A stretch of DNA of 54,831 nt from Bacteroidales bacterium (GTDB lineage Bacteria; Bacteroidota; Bacteroidia; Bacteroidales; Muribaculaceae). The notes beneath the pieces were generated by a model, which was not told the DNA's origin, searched no databases, and saw nothing but the letters and a program-made list of their open reading frames with translations. How positions within the stretch are numbered: the first letter of the stretch is position 1; each line of letters opens with the position of its first letter. Both the position numbers and the translations under genes were made by a program. Where the stretch lies: contig JAAVFJ010000018.1 of NCBI GenBank assembly GCA_014800845.1, forward strand, positions 1 through 54,831, read 5' to 3'. Shown piece after piece: positions 35,714 to 42,946 of this stretch.

Positions 35714-36580
35714 ATGAAGAATTTAATTTTGCGAAGCATATCCGGAGCGCTCTACGTGGCGCTGCTCGTGGGGGCTCTCCTCATGGGTTCGGTCTATTTC
35801 TGCGCACTCTGCCTCGTGTTCGGCGTAATAGGCGTCGTGGAGTTCCGCAAACTCATGAGCAAAGGCACCGAGGTGAACGTGGCATCGCTGGCGGCCGACG
35901 TCTTTGCCATAATCTGCCTCACTACCCTCCCGGCATGGCAGCAAAACCCCTATATCGGCATCGGCGGTCTCACCATGATAACCATGCTCATCTTTGCCTT
36001 CTACCTGCTCGTGCGCTTCATCATAGGCATCTACAGCTCCTCGCCCGCAGCTGTGAGTGACACGGCCACTTCAGTGTTTGGAGTCATGTACATAGGCCTG
36101 GGTCTGTTGGCTGCTGAGCTGATAGGCAATTATTCCACACATCTGGTGCTTCTGCTCTTCATCTTCATTTGGGTAAACGATACCGGTGCGTTCCTCGTAG
36201 GGAGCGCTATAGGCAAGCACAAGCTCTTCGAGCGTCTCTCCCCCAAAAAGAGCTGGGAGGGATTCTTCGGCGGCCTCGTGCTCGTCTACGCTGTCAGCAT
36301 AGTGCTCGGTTACACCGGCCTCACAGCCAAAATGCTCGGGCAGATGGCCTTCTTCGGCGTCGGCCCCTATCAGATTGTCTACATACTCCCCGCCGTGGCT
36401 GTAGTGTTCTCCACGTGGGGAGACCTCTTTGAGTCCATGATAAAGCGCAGCGTAGGCGCCAAGGACAGCGGCACACTCATCCCCGGCCACGGTGGACTGC
36501 TTGACCGCATCGACTCCATGCTCTTCGTAATGCCTGCTGCAGCAATCACCATAATCGCAATCGTTCTGCTTCATGCTTGA
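35714..36580 (+). CDS. cdsA: CdsA: phosphatidate cytidylyltransferase
   Basis: The 288-residue membrane enzyme makes CDP-diacylglycerol, the branch point for all phospholipids. It has about eight hydrophobic helices, NDTGAFLVGSAIGKHKL in the middle, and the C-terminal CdsA signature SVGAKDSGTLIPGHGGLLDR with the Asp residues. I chose ATG 35714 over an ATG nine codons upstream that overlaps a GC hairpin (35673-35700). It overlaps rsmG by 8 bases. Confidence 0.95.
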   Translation: MKNLILRSISGALYVALLVGALLMGSVYFCALCLVFGVIGVVEFRKLMSKGTEVNVASLAADVFAIICLTTLPAWQQNPYIGIGGLTMITMLIFAFYLLVRFIIGIYSSSPAAVSDTATSVFGVMYIGLGLLAAELIGNYSTHLVLLLFIFIWVNDTGAFLVGSAIGKHKLFERLSPKKSWEGFFGGLVLVYAVSIVLGYTGLTAKMLGQMAFFGVGPYQIVYILPAVAVVFSTWGDLFESMIKRSVGAKDSGTLIPGHGGLLDRIDSMLFVMPAAAITIIAIVLLHA

Positions 36581-37202
36581 CACCATACTCAAATACTTCC
36601 CCAACCTCACCGAACGTCAGAGGGAACAGCTCTCGCTGATGATGCGTCTCTACCCCGAGTGGAATGAGAAAATCAACGTAATCTCACGCAAGGACATAGA
36701 CAACCTCGAGGTGAACCATCTGTTGCACTCTCTGTCGATAGCCAAATTCATTAACTTCACCCCCGGCACACGTATCCTTGACCTCGGGTGCGGAGGTGGT
36801 CTGCCGGGCCTCCCGCTGGCGGTGCTCTTCCCGGAGTGCAGGTTTCATCTCGTGGACCGCGTAGGCAAAAAGATAAAAGTGGCCACCGAGATAGCAGCCG
36901 CCTGCGGACTGAAGAACGTGACGCTGCAGCATGGCGACTCCGGCGAGTGTCCGCGTGGTGCCTACGACTTCGTGGTGAGCAGAGCTGTCATGCCCCTGCC
37001 GGACCTCGTGAAAGCTTCGCGTCCCCACTTGGCAAAGAAGATGCAGAACGCCTATCCCAACGGCCTGATTACCCTGAAAGGTGGCGAACTTTCGGCCGAG
37101 CTGGGTTTTTACAAACACGACACCCTCATAGAGCCCCTCGCCCAATGGTTCCCCGACGAACCCTTCTTCGAAACCAAAATGCTGACTTATACTCCGGTTT
37201 AG
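36573..37202 (+). CDS. rsmG: RsmG: 16S rRNA m7G527 methyltransferase
   Basis: The 209-residue SAM-dependent enzyme methylates G527 of 16S rRNA. ILDLGCGGGLPGLPLA (about 67-82) binds SAM, NVISRKDIDN near 29 and VVSRAVMPLPDL near 134 are family motifs. Its TAG stop is formed by the first bases of a TTTAGGTATTAGAG tract, the start of a palindromic repeat. Confidence 0.94.
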   Translation: MLDTILKYFPNLTERQREQLSLMMRLYPEWNEKINVISRKDIDNLEVNHLLHSLSIAKFINFTPGTRILDLGCGGGLPGLPLAVLFPECRFHLVDRVGKKIKVATEIAAACGLKNVTLQHGDSGECPRGAYDFVVSRAVMPLPDLVKASRPHLAKKMQNAYPNGLITLKGGELSAELGFYKHDTLIEPLAQWFPDEPFFETKMLTYTPV

Positions 37203-37250
37203 GTATTAGAGTCGCCGCATGGAGAGGAGGATTCCATCCTCCGACCATTC
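37198..37250 (+). repeat. Composite TTAGG/palindrome repeat R1
   Basis: TTTAGGTATTAGAG followed by GGAGAGGAGGATTCCATCCTCCGACC. The core GGAGGATTCCATCCTCC is a near-perfect palindrome. It starts at the rsmG stop codon. Confidence 0.85.
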
Positions 37251-37340
37251 CCGCAAGCCGCGAGACAGGCCTTAGAGTCGGCGCACGCATCCTCCGCCAT
37301 CGTAGCCTTTTGGGCGTAAGGCGCATTAAATCAATCAATC

Positions 37341-37979
37341 ATGGAAATTATCAGACTGGAATTCAACGGCTTTTCCGAAAACACATACATAGTCTTTGAC
37401 CCCGCCACACGCGACTGCGCAATCATAGACCCCGGCATGATGACCCCGGGGGAGAATGAACGTATCCGCCGGGTGATAGAGGAGAATAACCTGCACCCCG
37501 TGCACCTCATTAACACCCACATGCACATAGACCACGTGGCCGGCAACGACTTCATCTCCACCACCTACGAGCTTCCCCTCTCCGCCCACAAGGATGATGA
37601 ATTCCTCGGACAACGAGTGCAGAATCAGGCGCAGATGTTTGGTATCCCCGGAGGCATAAAGCCGGTAGACATCACCACATACCTGCAGCCGGGCGATGAA
37701 ATAAAGGTAGGCCACGGCACCCTGCAAGTAATCCACGTACCTGGCCACAGCCCCGGCTCCATAGCCCTCTACGACAAGCAGGGTGGCTTCGTAATCACCG
37801 GCGATGCCCTCTTTGCCGGAGCGATAGGGCGCACAGACCTGCCCGGCGGCGACCACGAAACCCTCCTGACAGCCATAGAAAACAACCTCTTCACCCTCCC
37901 CGACAACACAATAATCTACCCCGGCCACGGCACCCCCAGCACCATAGGCCAAGAGAAACGCACCAATCCATTCTTCTAA
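37341..37979 (+). CDS. MBL-fold metallohydrolase (glyoxalase II-like)
   Basis: The 212-residue protein has the metal-binding THMHIDH motif near 55-61, a second histidine in VPGHSPGS and the terminal GHG in YPGHGTPS. It resembles the short glyoxalase II-like hydrolases common in Bacteroidetes (YcbL type). The natural thioester substrate is unknown. It is separated from rsmG by 138 bases that hold repeat R1. Confidence 0.9.
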   Translation: MEIIRLEFNGFSENTYIVFDPATRDCAIIDPGMMTPGENERIRRVIEENNLHPVHLINTHMHIDHVAGNDFISTTYELPLSAHKDDEFLGQRVQNQAQMFGIPGGIKPVDITTYLQPGDEIKVGHGTLQVIHVPGHSPGSIALYDKQGGFVITGDALFAGAIGRTDLPGGDHETLLTAIENNLFTLPDNTIIYPGHGTPSTIGQEKRTNPFF

Positions 37980-38008
37980 CCGCCACGACTAATTTCGCAT
38001 TTAGGTCT

Positions 38009-38100
38009 TAGGTTTTAGGTTTTAGAGCGATGGCAATAAGTTTTTAGGTATTAGAGCACACGCGTGGAGAGGAGGATTCCATCCACCGACCACCAACGCC
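38009..38100 (+). repeat. Composite repeat R2
   Basis: TTTAGGTCTTAGGTTTTAGG, then TTTTAGAGCGATGGCAATAAG, a second TTTTAGGTATTAGAG, and the palindrome GGAGAGGAGGATTCCATCC with one changed base, ending CACCAACGCC. Closely parallel to R6 at 52729. Confidence 0.85.
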
Positions 38101-38262
38101 CATTTAGCCCCGGGTGTCCCGTCCCACTTTAGGGAAGGGGGTAGGGGGAAAAAGGTGGGACAGTGGATTTTTGCCCTTAAATAACCTTAACTAATTGTAT
38201 ATCAGTATATTACAAGTATCCCGAGGTGTCCCGTGACTGTCCCGCCCCTGGTCCGAAACCAC
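38101..38262 (-). repeat. Inverted arm, copy 2 left
   Basis: Runs from CCCGGGTGTCCCGTCCCAC to GCCCCTGGTCCGAAACCACC. TATCCC/TGTCCC boxes start at 38217, 38227 and 38238 (spacing 10 and 11). Confidence 0.88.
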
Positions 38263-38842
38263 CGATAGCAAGGGCACTACATGCCGCGACAAATATGCTA
38301 ACGTGCTGATATATAACAATATAAGTATATTAGAATAAATTAACCGACTAAGAACGCAGTAGCAAACGCAACCCTACTGAGAGTGCGCTTTTCCTACGTT
38401 AGGTTGACTGCCGGAAGTTGATAACACTTATAAACGTTGACTATACTAATACTATCCCTTTAGGTAGTTGGCTGAGATAGGGCTCCTATATTCCTTACAT
38501 ACTAATATAATTATAATATACAAATATATGCACTAGCCCTATTGTGTGTGTAAGGTAATTAATATAGTTTATCGCATAAGAAATAGAGTCTGATCGTTAG
38601 GAATGAAAAGATATTTTGTATGTGTAAAGGTAGTTATAAATAGTAATATACCTATATAGTTAGTTACGTTCTATTATGGGTTATTATCATTGGTCACGGC
38701 TATATGCGTGGGAGAGGGGTTATAGCAGTTACGAAGTTGAGGTCCGAACCGTGTGCATGACTATCCTACCTATCCTTAACAACATAACATCGTGTCTACT
38801 ACACCGGGTTGGCGTCCGGTGCTAACCACAACGGCGCACCCT

Positions 38843-38886
38843 TCGGGCGCTTGCGTTTGCCGCTTAAGGGACTACGTTAGCATTAC
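38843..38886 (+). repeat. Fragment of the 25.1 kb inverted-repeat family
   Basis: GCTTGCGTTTGCCGCTTAAG and GTTAGCATTACTG correspond to the right arm of the element at 25142-25428. Confidence 0.6.
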
Positions 38887-38888
38887 TG

Positions 38889-38932
38889 ATTGGAATCCTC
38901 CTCTCCATGCGTTAGCTCTATTGCCTAACACA
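38889..38932 (-). repeat. Partial composite repeat R3
   Basis: TTGGAATCCTCCTCTCCATGC followed by GTTAGCTCTATTGCCTAAC is the inverse of the palindrome plus TTAGAG part of R1/R2. One half of the palindrome is missing. Confidence 0.6.
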
Positions 38933-38944
38933 TATCTAAAATGC

Positions 38945-39095
38945 GGGGTTGGTCGGAGGGTGTTGCAAAACCTCAAAAATTTCGACAATCAATTTTGTAA
39001 CTTATTGAATTTCAGTGGCTGTATTTTTGTAAGTATTGCTAAAAATGGAGTTTTGCAACATCCTCCTCTCCAGGCGTTTGCTCGGTTGCGTTGCT
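38945..39095 (-). repeat. Composite repeat R4 split by a MITE
   Basis: GGGTTGGTCGGAGG on the left and ATCCTCCTCTCCAGGCGTTTG on the right are the two halves of the palindromic repeat. They are separated by the 0.1 kb MITE, which sits at the palindrome centre. Confidence 0.75.
38960..39060. mobile_element. MITE related to the IS1182-type element
   Basis: About 101 bases bounded by GTGTTGCAAAAC and its inverse GTTTTGCAACA. The same 12 bases form the left end of the insertion sequence at 52879. Inside is TTTTGTAACTTATTGAATTT, similar to the promoter region of the insertion sequence. No gene. Probably an internally deleted derivative moved in trans. Confidence 0.7.
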
Positions 39096-39232
39096 TATTC
39101 ATCATATGAAGACTACTACTGCGCTCATACTGATGCTGGCGTTTGCTTAGCTTGATATTATTCTTTTTATGTATTTACTTGTTTATCAGAGTTTTAACGT
39201 ATTTATGGCGGTTTGTAGTCTCCCTGATATTG

Positions 39233-39395
39233 GTGATTTTGGACCAGGGGCGGGACAGTCTCGGGACACCTCGGGATACTTGTAATATACTGATTTTCAA
39301 GCTTTTTAAGGAAATTTTAGGGCAAGAATCCACTGTCCCACCTTTTTTCCCTACCCCCCTTTCCCTAATGTGGGACGGGACACCCGGGGCTCAAT
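39233..39395 (+). repeat. Inverted arm, copy 2 right
   Basis: Runs from GATTTTGGACCAGGGGCGGG to GTGGGACGGGACACCCGGGG. GGGACA/GGGATA boxes start at 39252, 39263 and 39273 (spacing 11 and 10), mirroring the left arm. Confidence 0.88.
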
Positions 39396-39396
39396 G

Positions 39397-39483
39397 GGCG
39401 TTGGTGGTCGGAGGATGGAATCCTCCTCTCCAGGCGTTTGCTCTAAAACCTAAGACCTAACACCTAAGACCTAACGGTTTAGG
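39397..39483 (-). repeat. Composite repeat R5
   Basis: GGCGTTGGTGGTCGGAGGAT with GGAATCCTCCTCTCCAGGCG is an intact inverse palindrome, followed by CTAAAACCTAAGACCTAACA and similar units. The tract ends one base before the TAA stop of the HU-LysM gene. Confidence 0.9.
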
Positions 39484-39484
39484 A

Positions 39485-40918
39485 TTATTTGTTGTATTTG
39501 GCGTAGATGGCGGTGCCTCGGCGTTTGGCTTTGGCTACACATTCGGGGTTCTTGGCGTCGATTCCGTATTTTGAGGCGGGGGGTATCACTACTTTTGTGC
39601 CGGGCTTGATGCGGTCGGGGTGGCCGAGGCGCGAGGCGTTTTCATCGTAGATGTAGGGCCAGAGGTTGTAGTCGCCGTAGTGCTCTTTCGCCATGGTTGT
39701 GAGGAAGCGACGGGTGGTGATAGTGTCGTAGACCGGTTCATCTTTAGCGGCATCAGTCTTATCTTTGTCAGACTCGGCTGTGGGTGCAGGGTCGGTCTGC
39801 TCGTTGTCGGTTACCGGCTGAATTTGTTGCTCCTCGGGGAGTGTGTCGGTGGCTTCCTTTACTTGTGTGGTGTCCACGGGAACAGCCAATACTGCGGTTT
39901 CGGTCAGTTCCTCTATGTCGGAGGGGAGTGTGGTGTGAGTTACCGTGCAGAAGGAGCCGGGGAACAGCAGACGCCATGCTGCGAAGAGCACTAACATGCC
40001 GGCTACTGCTATGGCTATGCCAAGGCAGATGCCGTTGCGGAAGCGGGGTGCGTGACATTCGGGAGAATGTAGATGTATCTCCACCTTTTCATCGTTACGG
40101 TTGTCTACTTCCACTATCTCTTCGTGGCTATCGGCTTCGGCTGAAGGCTTCTGAGTCAGTTTTATATCGGTGGAGCCGTCAGTGGATTCAGCAGGTGCAG
40201 GTGTGGTAGGTGGTATCGGAGGCAGAGGCACTACCGGGGGTGCGGCGGGCGACTCAGTCTCTGAGGATTGCTCTTCAGATTCTGTCTCAACGGCAGCGGG
40301 CAGTGGAGATTCTGTAGCAGGGAGGGGAGATTCAGCCTCTTGTGTCGGGGGCTGTTGCGGTGCAGGTTCTGAGAATTGTTCCTCTACAGCTTCTTCCCAC
40401 GGATCGTTGTCGGCAGAGTGCTCGGGGTCGGGCAGCTCTTCTGCGGATTCAGCGGGAGCTTCGGCAGGTGTCTCGGTCGGGATCTCTGCTTTTTCATCAG
40501 CGGGGGCAGCGGGGGCAGCTTGCGCGTTGGGCTCGGGTTGTTCCGGCGCCTTTTCAGAAGGAGTGTCGGCTTGGGCAAGCATTGAGTCGGTGACCTGCTC
40601 GTCGAGCTCCACGGCTTCAAACATGGAGAAGGGCTGGTTTATGGCTTCGGCAAGCCCCTTGTCGGGGGTGAAGGTCACCTTCTTGTGGCCGGGAATGATT
40701 ATTTCCGCCCCGGTGTTGACATTTACGCTCTTGCGCTCCTCCACGTCGCTAACCTTAAATGTGCCAAGCCCTTTGACTTTCACGTTTTCTCCGGCTGCGA
40801 GCGTGGCGGAGATGATTGAGAACATACTCTTGAGGAAGCGCTCACACACATTGCGTGAAGCGCCTGAAGAGGCAGCGAGAGCAGAGATGAGTTCCGGCAG
40901 AGATATCTTAGAGTTCAT
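39485..40918 (-). CDS. Membrane-anchored HU-family protein with C-terminal LysM-like domain
   Basis: The 477-residue protein begins with an HU/IHF domain (1-95, with LGTFKVSDVEERKSVNVNTG in the DNA-binding arm). A Pro/Glu/Ala-rich linker covers about 105-290, then a single membrane helix (297-319), a second acidic linker, and a LysM-like region (about 402-447: TMAKEHYGDYNLWPYIYDEN with IKPGTKVVIPP). The topology would put HU in the cytoplasm and LysM in the periplasm, so the protein could tie the nucleoid to peptidoglycan. That function is inference. It lies 40 bases downstream of a normal small HU gene on the same strand. Confidence 0.82.
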   Translation of the reverse strand: MNSKISLPELISALAASSGASRNVCERFLKSMFSIISATLAAGENVKVKGLGTFKVSDVEERKSVNVNTGAEIIIPGHKKVTFTPDKGLAEAINQPFSMFEAVELDEQVTDSMLAQADTPSEKAPEQPEPNAQAAPAAPADEKAEIPTETPAEAPAESAEELPDPEHSADNDPWEEAVEEQFSEPAPQQPPTQEAESPLPATESPLPAAVETESEEQSSETESPAAPPVVPLPPIPPTTPAPAESTDGSTDIKLTQKPSAEADSHEEIVEVDNRNDEKVEIHLHSPECHAPRFRNGICLGIAIAVAGMLVLFAAWRLLFPGSFCTVTHTTLPSDIEELTETAVLAVPVDTTQVKEATDTLPEEQQIQPVTDNEQTDPAPTAESDKDKTDAAKDEPVYDTITTRRFLTTMAKEHYGDYNLWPYIYDENASRLGHPDRIKPGTKVVIPPASKYGIDAKNPECVAKAKRRGTAIYAKYNK

Positions 40919-40958
40919 AGAGGAAACGTGTTAATGGACAGATGGTTAGATGATATAT

Positions 40959-41237
40959 TCATTGCTCGCGCAGCTTCTGCTTAAGCACGGCAGAGGGTTT
41001 GAACGAGAGCACGAGCTTGGGGGGCATGAGCATGCGGCGACCGGTGCCGGGCATTACCATGACGCGCTCCATTCTCTTTTTAGGTTCGAAGCTTCCGAAA
41101 CCGGGGAGAGTGACGGTGTCCATCTCGGCACAGCGGGATGCTACGGTGTCTACGAGGGTCTCAAGCAACGAAGCCGCTTCATTTTTGCTAAGCTCGCACT
41201 CAGATGATATTTGATCTAACAGTGTCTTTGTATCCAT
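40959..41237 (-). CDS. HU/IHF-family DNA-binding protein
   Basis: The 92-residue protein is a single HU-type domain. The KNEAASLLETLVDTVASRC helix and TLPGFGSFEPKKR before the beta arm are typical, while the arm itself (MVMPGTGRRMLMPP) has IHF-like RRMLMPP in place of the usual NPxT-proline form. I chose ATG 41237, 6 codons inside the longest frame, as it follows the promoter at 41257. It is upstream of the membrane-anchored HU gene and probably co-transcribed. Confidence 0.9.
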   Translation of the reverse strand: MDTKTLLDQISSECELSKNEAASLLETLVDTVASRCAEMDTVTLPGFGSFEPKKRMERVMVMPGTGRRMLMPPKLVLSFKPSAVLKQKLREQ

Positions 41238-41256
41238 GAAAAAGGGCTTTATCATG

Positions 41257-41264
41257 CAAACTTA
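41257..41264 (-). promoter_or_regulatory. -7 box for the HU pair
   Basis: Minus-strand TAAGTTTG followed by CATG, about 20 bases before the HU ATG. It fits TAnnTTTG. Confidence 0.55.
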
Positions 41265-41344
41265 ACAAAAATTAGTGATATACGCAAAAATAATCTGAAG
41301 TTAGGATGAAAAAAATTGAGGCATAAGAAATTTTCAGGAGAATG

Positions 41345-41376
41345 ATTGCTCACGTGAATAATTAATCGTAACTTTG
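41345..41376 (+). promoter_or_regulatory. Promoter for tnaA
   Basis: TTGC (41345-41348) and TAACTTTG (41369-41376) are 20 bases apart. The leader to tnaA is over 100 bases. No TnaC-like leader peptide with a clear Trp codon was recognised. Confidence 0.6.
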
Positions 41377-41490
41377 CCTTTGGTAAAAATCGCAGACAAA
41401 AAAGGGTTGTCGCAGAGGCGCCCCGGGTTCAACGATTTGACCGACGTGAAACCTTGAATCATACATTTAAAGATACCAAAAATAGTTATT

Positions 41491-42867
41491 ATGGAAATTC
41501 CTTTTGCTGAAGCTTGGAAAATCAAGATGGTAGAACCGCTGCGTAAGAGCACCCGCGAGGAGCGTGAGCAGTGGCTCAAAGAGTGTCACTACAATGTGTT
41601 TATGCTCAAGAGTGACCAGGTTTATATCGACTGTATAACCGACTCAGGCACAGGCGCTATGAGCGACCGCCAGTGGGCTGCCATGATGATGGGCGACGAA
41701 AGCTATGCAGGTGCCCGTTCATTCTTCAACCTTAAAGAAACAATCAATAAGCTTACAGGCTTTGAGTATGTGCTCCCCACTCACCAGGGCCGCGCAGCTG
41801 AAAACGTGCTCTTCTCTTACCTCGTGAAGCCCGGCAGCATCGTGCCCGGCAACTCTCACTTCGACACTACGAAGGGTCACATCGAGAGCCGCGGTGCGTT
41901 TGCTGTGGACTGCACTATCGATGAGGCTAAGGACACTCAGCTCGAGCACCCCTTCAAGGGCAACGTTGACATCAACAAGCTCGAAAAGGTGCTCAAGGAG
42001 CAGGGTGACAAGGTGCCTTTCGTGATCGTGACCATCACCAACAACACTGCCGGTGGTCAGCCCGTAAGCATGCAGAACCTGCGCGAGGTGAGCGTGCTCT
42101 GCGAGAAATATAAGAAGCCTCTGGTGTTTGACTCAGCCCGTTTCGCCGAGAATGCTTACTTCATCAAGACTCGCGAAGAGGGCTACGCCGACAAGACCAT
42201 CAAGGAGATCACCCGCGAGATGTTTGACCTGGCCGACGGCATGACAATGTCTTCAAAGAAGGATGGTCTCGTTAACATGGGCGGCTTCATAGCAACCCGT
42301 CATGAAGACTGGTACGAGGGCGCCAAGGGCTTCCTCATCTGCTTCGAGGGCTTCGTGACTTACGGTGGTATGAACGGTCGCGACATGGACGCTCTGGCTG
42401 TAGGCCTCAACGAGAACACCGAGTTCGACATGCTTGACACCCGCATCCGTCAGGTGCAGTATCTCGCCGCCAAGCTCGATGAATATGGCATACCTTACCA
42501 GCGTCCCGTAGGTGGCCACGCTATCTTCCTGGATGCCGACAAGATTCTGGACCGTGTGCCCAAAGAGGAGTTCCCTGCCCAGACTCTTACCGTGGAGCTC
42601 TATCGCGAAGCCGGTATCCGTGGCTGCGAAATCGGTTACATCCTGGCTGACCGCGATCCCGTGACCCGCGAGAACCGCTTCGGTGGCCTTGACTTCCTGC
42701 GTCTCTGCATCCCCCGCCGTGTGTACACCAACAATCACATGGACGTGATTGCAGCCGCTATCAAGAATGTCTATGACCGTCGCCACGAAATCACCCGCGG
42801 TCTGAAGATTACTTGGGAAGCACCCCTGCTCCGCCACTTCACCGTGAAGCTCGCTCCCGCCGACTAA
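41491..42867 (+). CDS. tnaA: Tryptophanase
   Basis: The 458-residue PLP enzyme splits tryptophan into indole, pyruvate and ammonia. The PLP lysine is Lys257 in MSSKKDG. Tryptophanase features favour TnaA over tyrosine phenol-lyase: SHFDTTKGH near 122-130, GIRGCEIG, and the C-terminal LLRHFTVKL with its histidine. The sequence is very close to what I know of Bacteroides TnaA. No tryptophan permease gene is adjacent. It has its own promoter and terminator. Confidence 0.95.
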   Translation: MEIPFAEAWKIKMVEPLRKSTREEREQWLKECHYNVFMLKSDQVYIDCITDSGTGAMSDRQWAAMMMGDESYAGARSFFNLKETINKLTGFEYVLPTHQGRAAENVLFSYLVKPGSIVPGNSHFDTTKGHIESRGAFAVDCTIDEAKDTQLEHPFKGNVDINKLEKVLKEQGDKVPFVIVTITNNTAGGQPVSMQNLREVSVLCEKYKKPLVFDSARFAENAYFIKTREEGYADKTIKEITREMFDLADGMTMSSKKDGLVNMGGFIATRHEDWYEGAKGFLICFEGFVTYGGMNGRDMDALAVGLNENTEFDMLDTRIRQVQYLAAKLDEYGIPYQRPVGGHAIFLDADKILDRVPKEEFPAQTLTVELYREAGIRGCEIGYILADRDPVTRENRFGGLDFLRLCIPRRVYTNNHMDVIAAAIKNVYDRRHEITRGLKITWEAPLLRHFTVKLAPAD

Positions 42868-42892
42868 TTCAGAACACTCCCTAAAAATAAAG

Positions 42893-42932
42893 ATTGGCCA
42901 TGCTCGGAATCAACCGGACATGGCCAATTTTC
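42893..42932 (+). terminator. Bidirectional terminator, tnaA / feoAB
   Basis: ATTGGCCATG (42893-42902) pairs with CATGGCCAAT (42919-42928), followed by TTTC and preceded by AAAAATAAAG on the other side. It separates two convergent genes. Confidence 0.85.
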
Positions 42933-42946
42933 TGTGCAGGCTTAAA

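Larger units (their letters stand above)
38263..39232. other. Gene-free core of copy 2
   Basis: About 970 bases with no convincing gene. The first 450 bases are AT-rich with many atata/taata words. The rest holds a fragment of the 25 kb inverted-repeat element, two inverted copies of the palindromic repeat and a 0.1 kb MITE. Short open frames here translate repeat sequence and have no support as genes. Confidence 0.6.
38009..39483. mobile_element. Repeat-bounded element, copy 2, without genes
   Basis: Same plan as copy 1: TTAGGT-type tracts in inverted orientation outside, composite palindromes, then long inverted arms (38101-38262 and 39233-39395) and an AT-rich core of about 970 bases. No protein gene is visible in the core, which has collected repeat fragments and a MITE. 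The two arms match each other closely over about 200 bases including the palindrome, more closely than the two arms of copy 1. It could be a non-autonomous derivative that depends on copy 1 type proteins, or a decayed remnant. Confidence 0.6.

Noticed and set aside
38792..39460. Two 105-residue open frames in the core and right arm of copy 2
   Set aside because: They translate repeat sequence (palindrome, MITE and arm) and have no family resemblance or ribosome-binding context.
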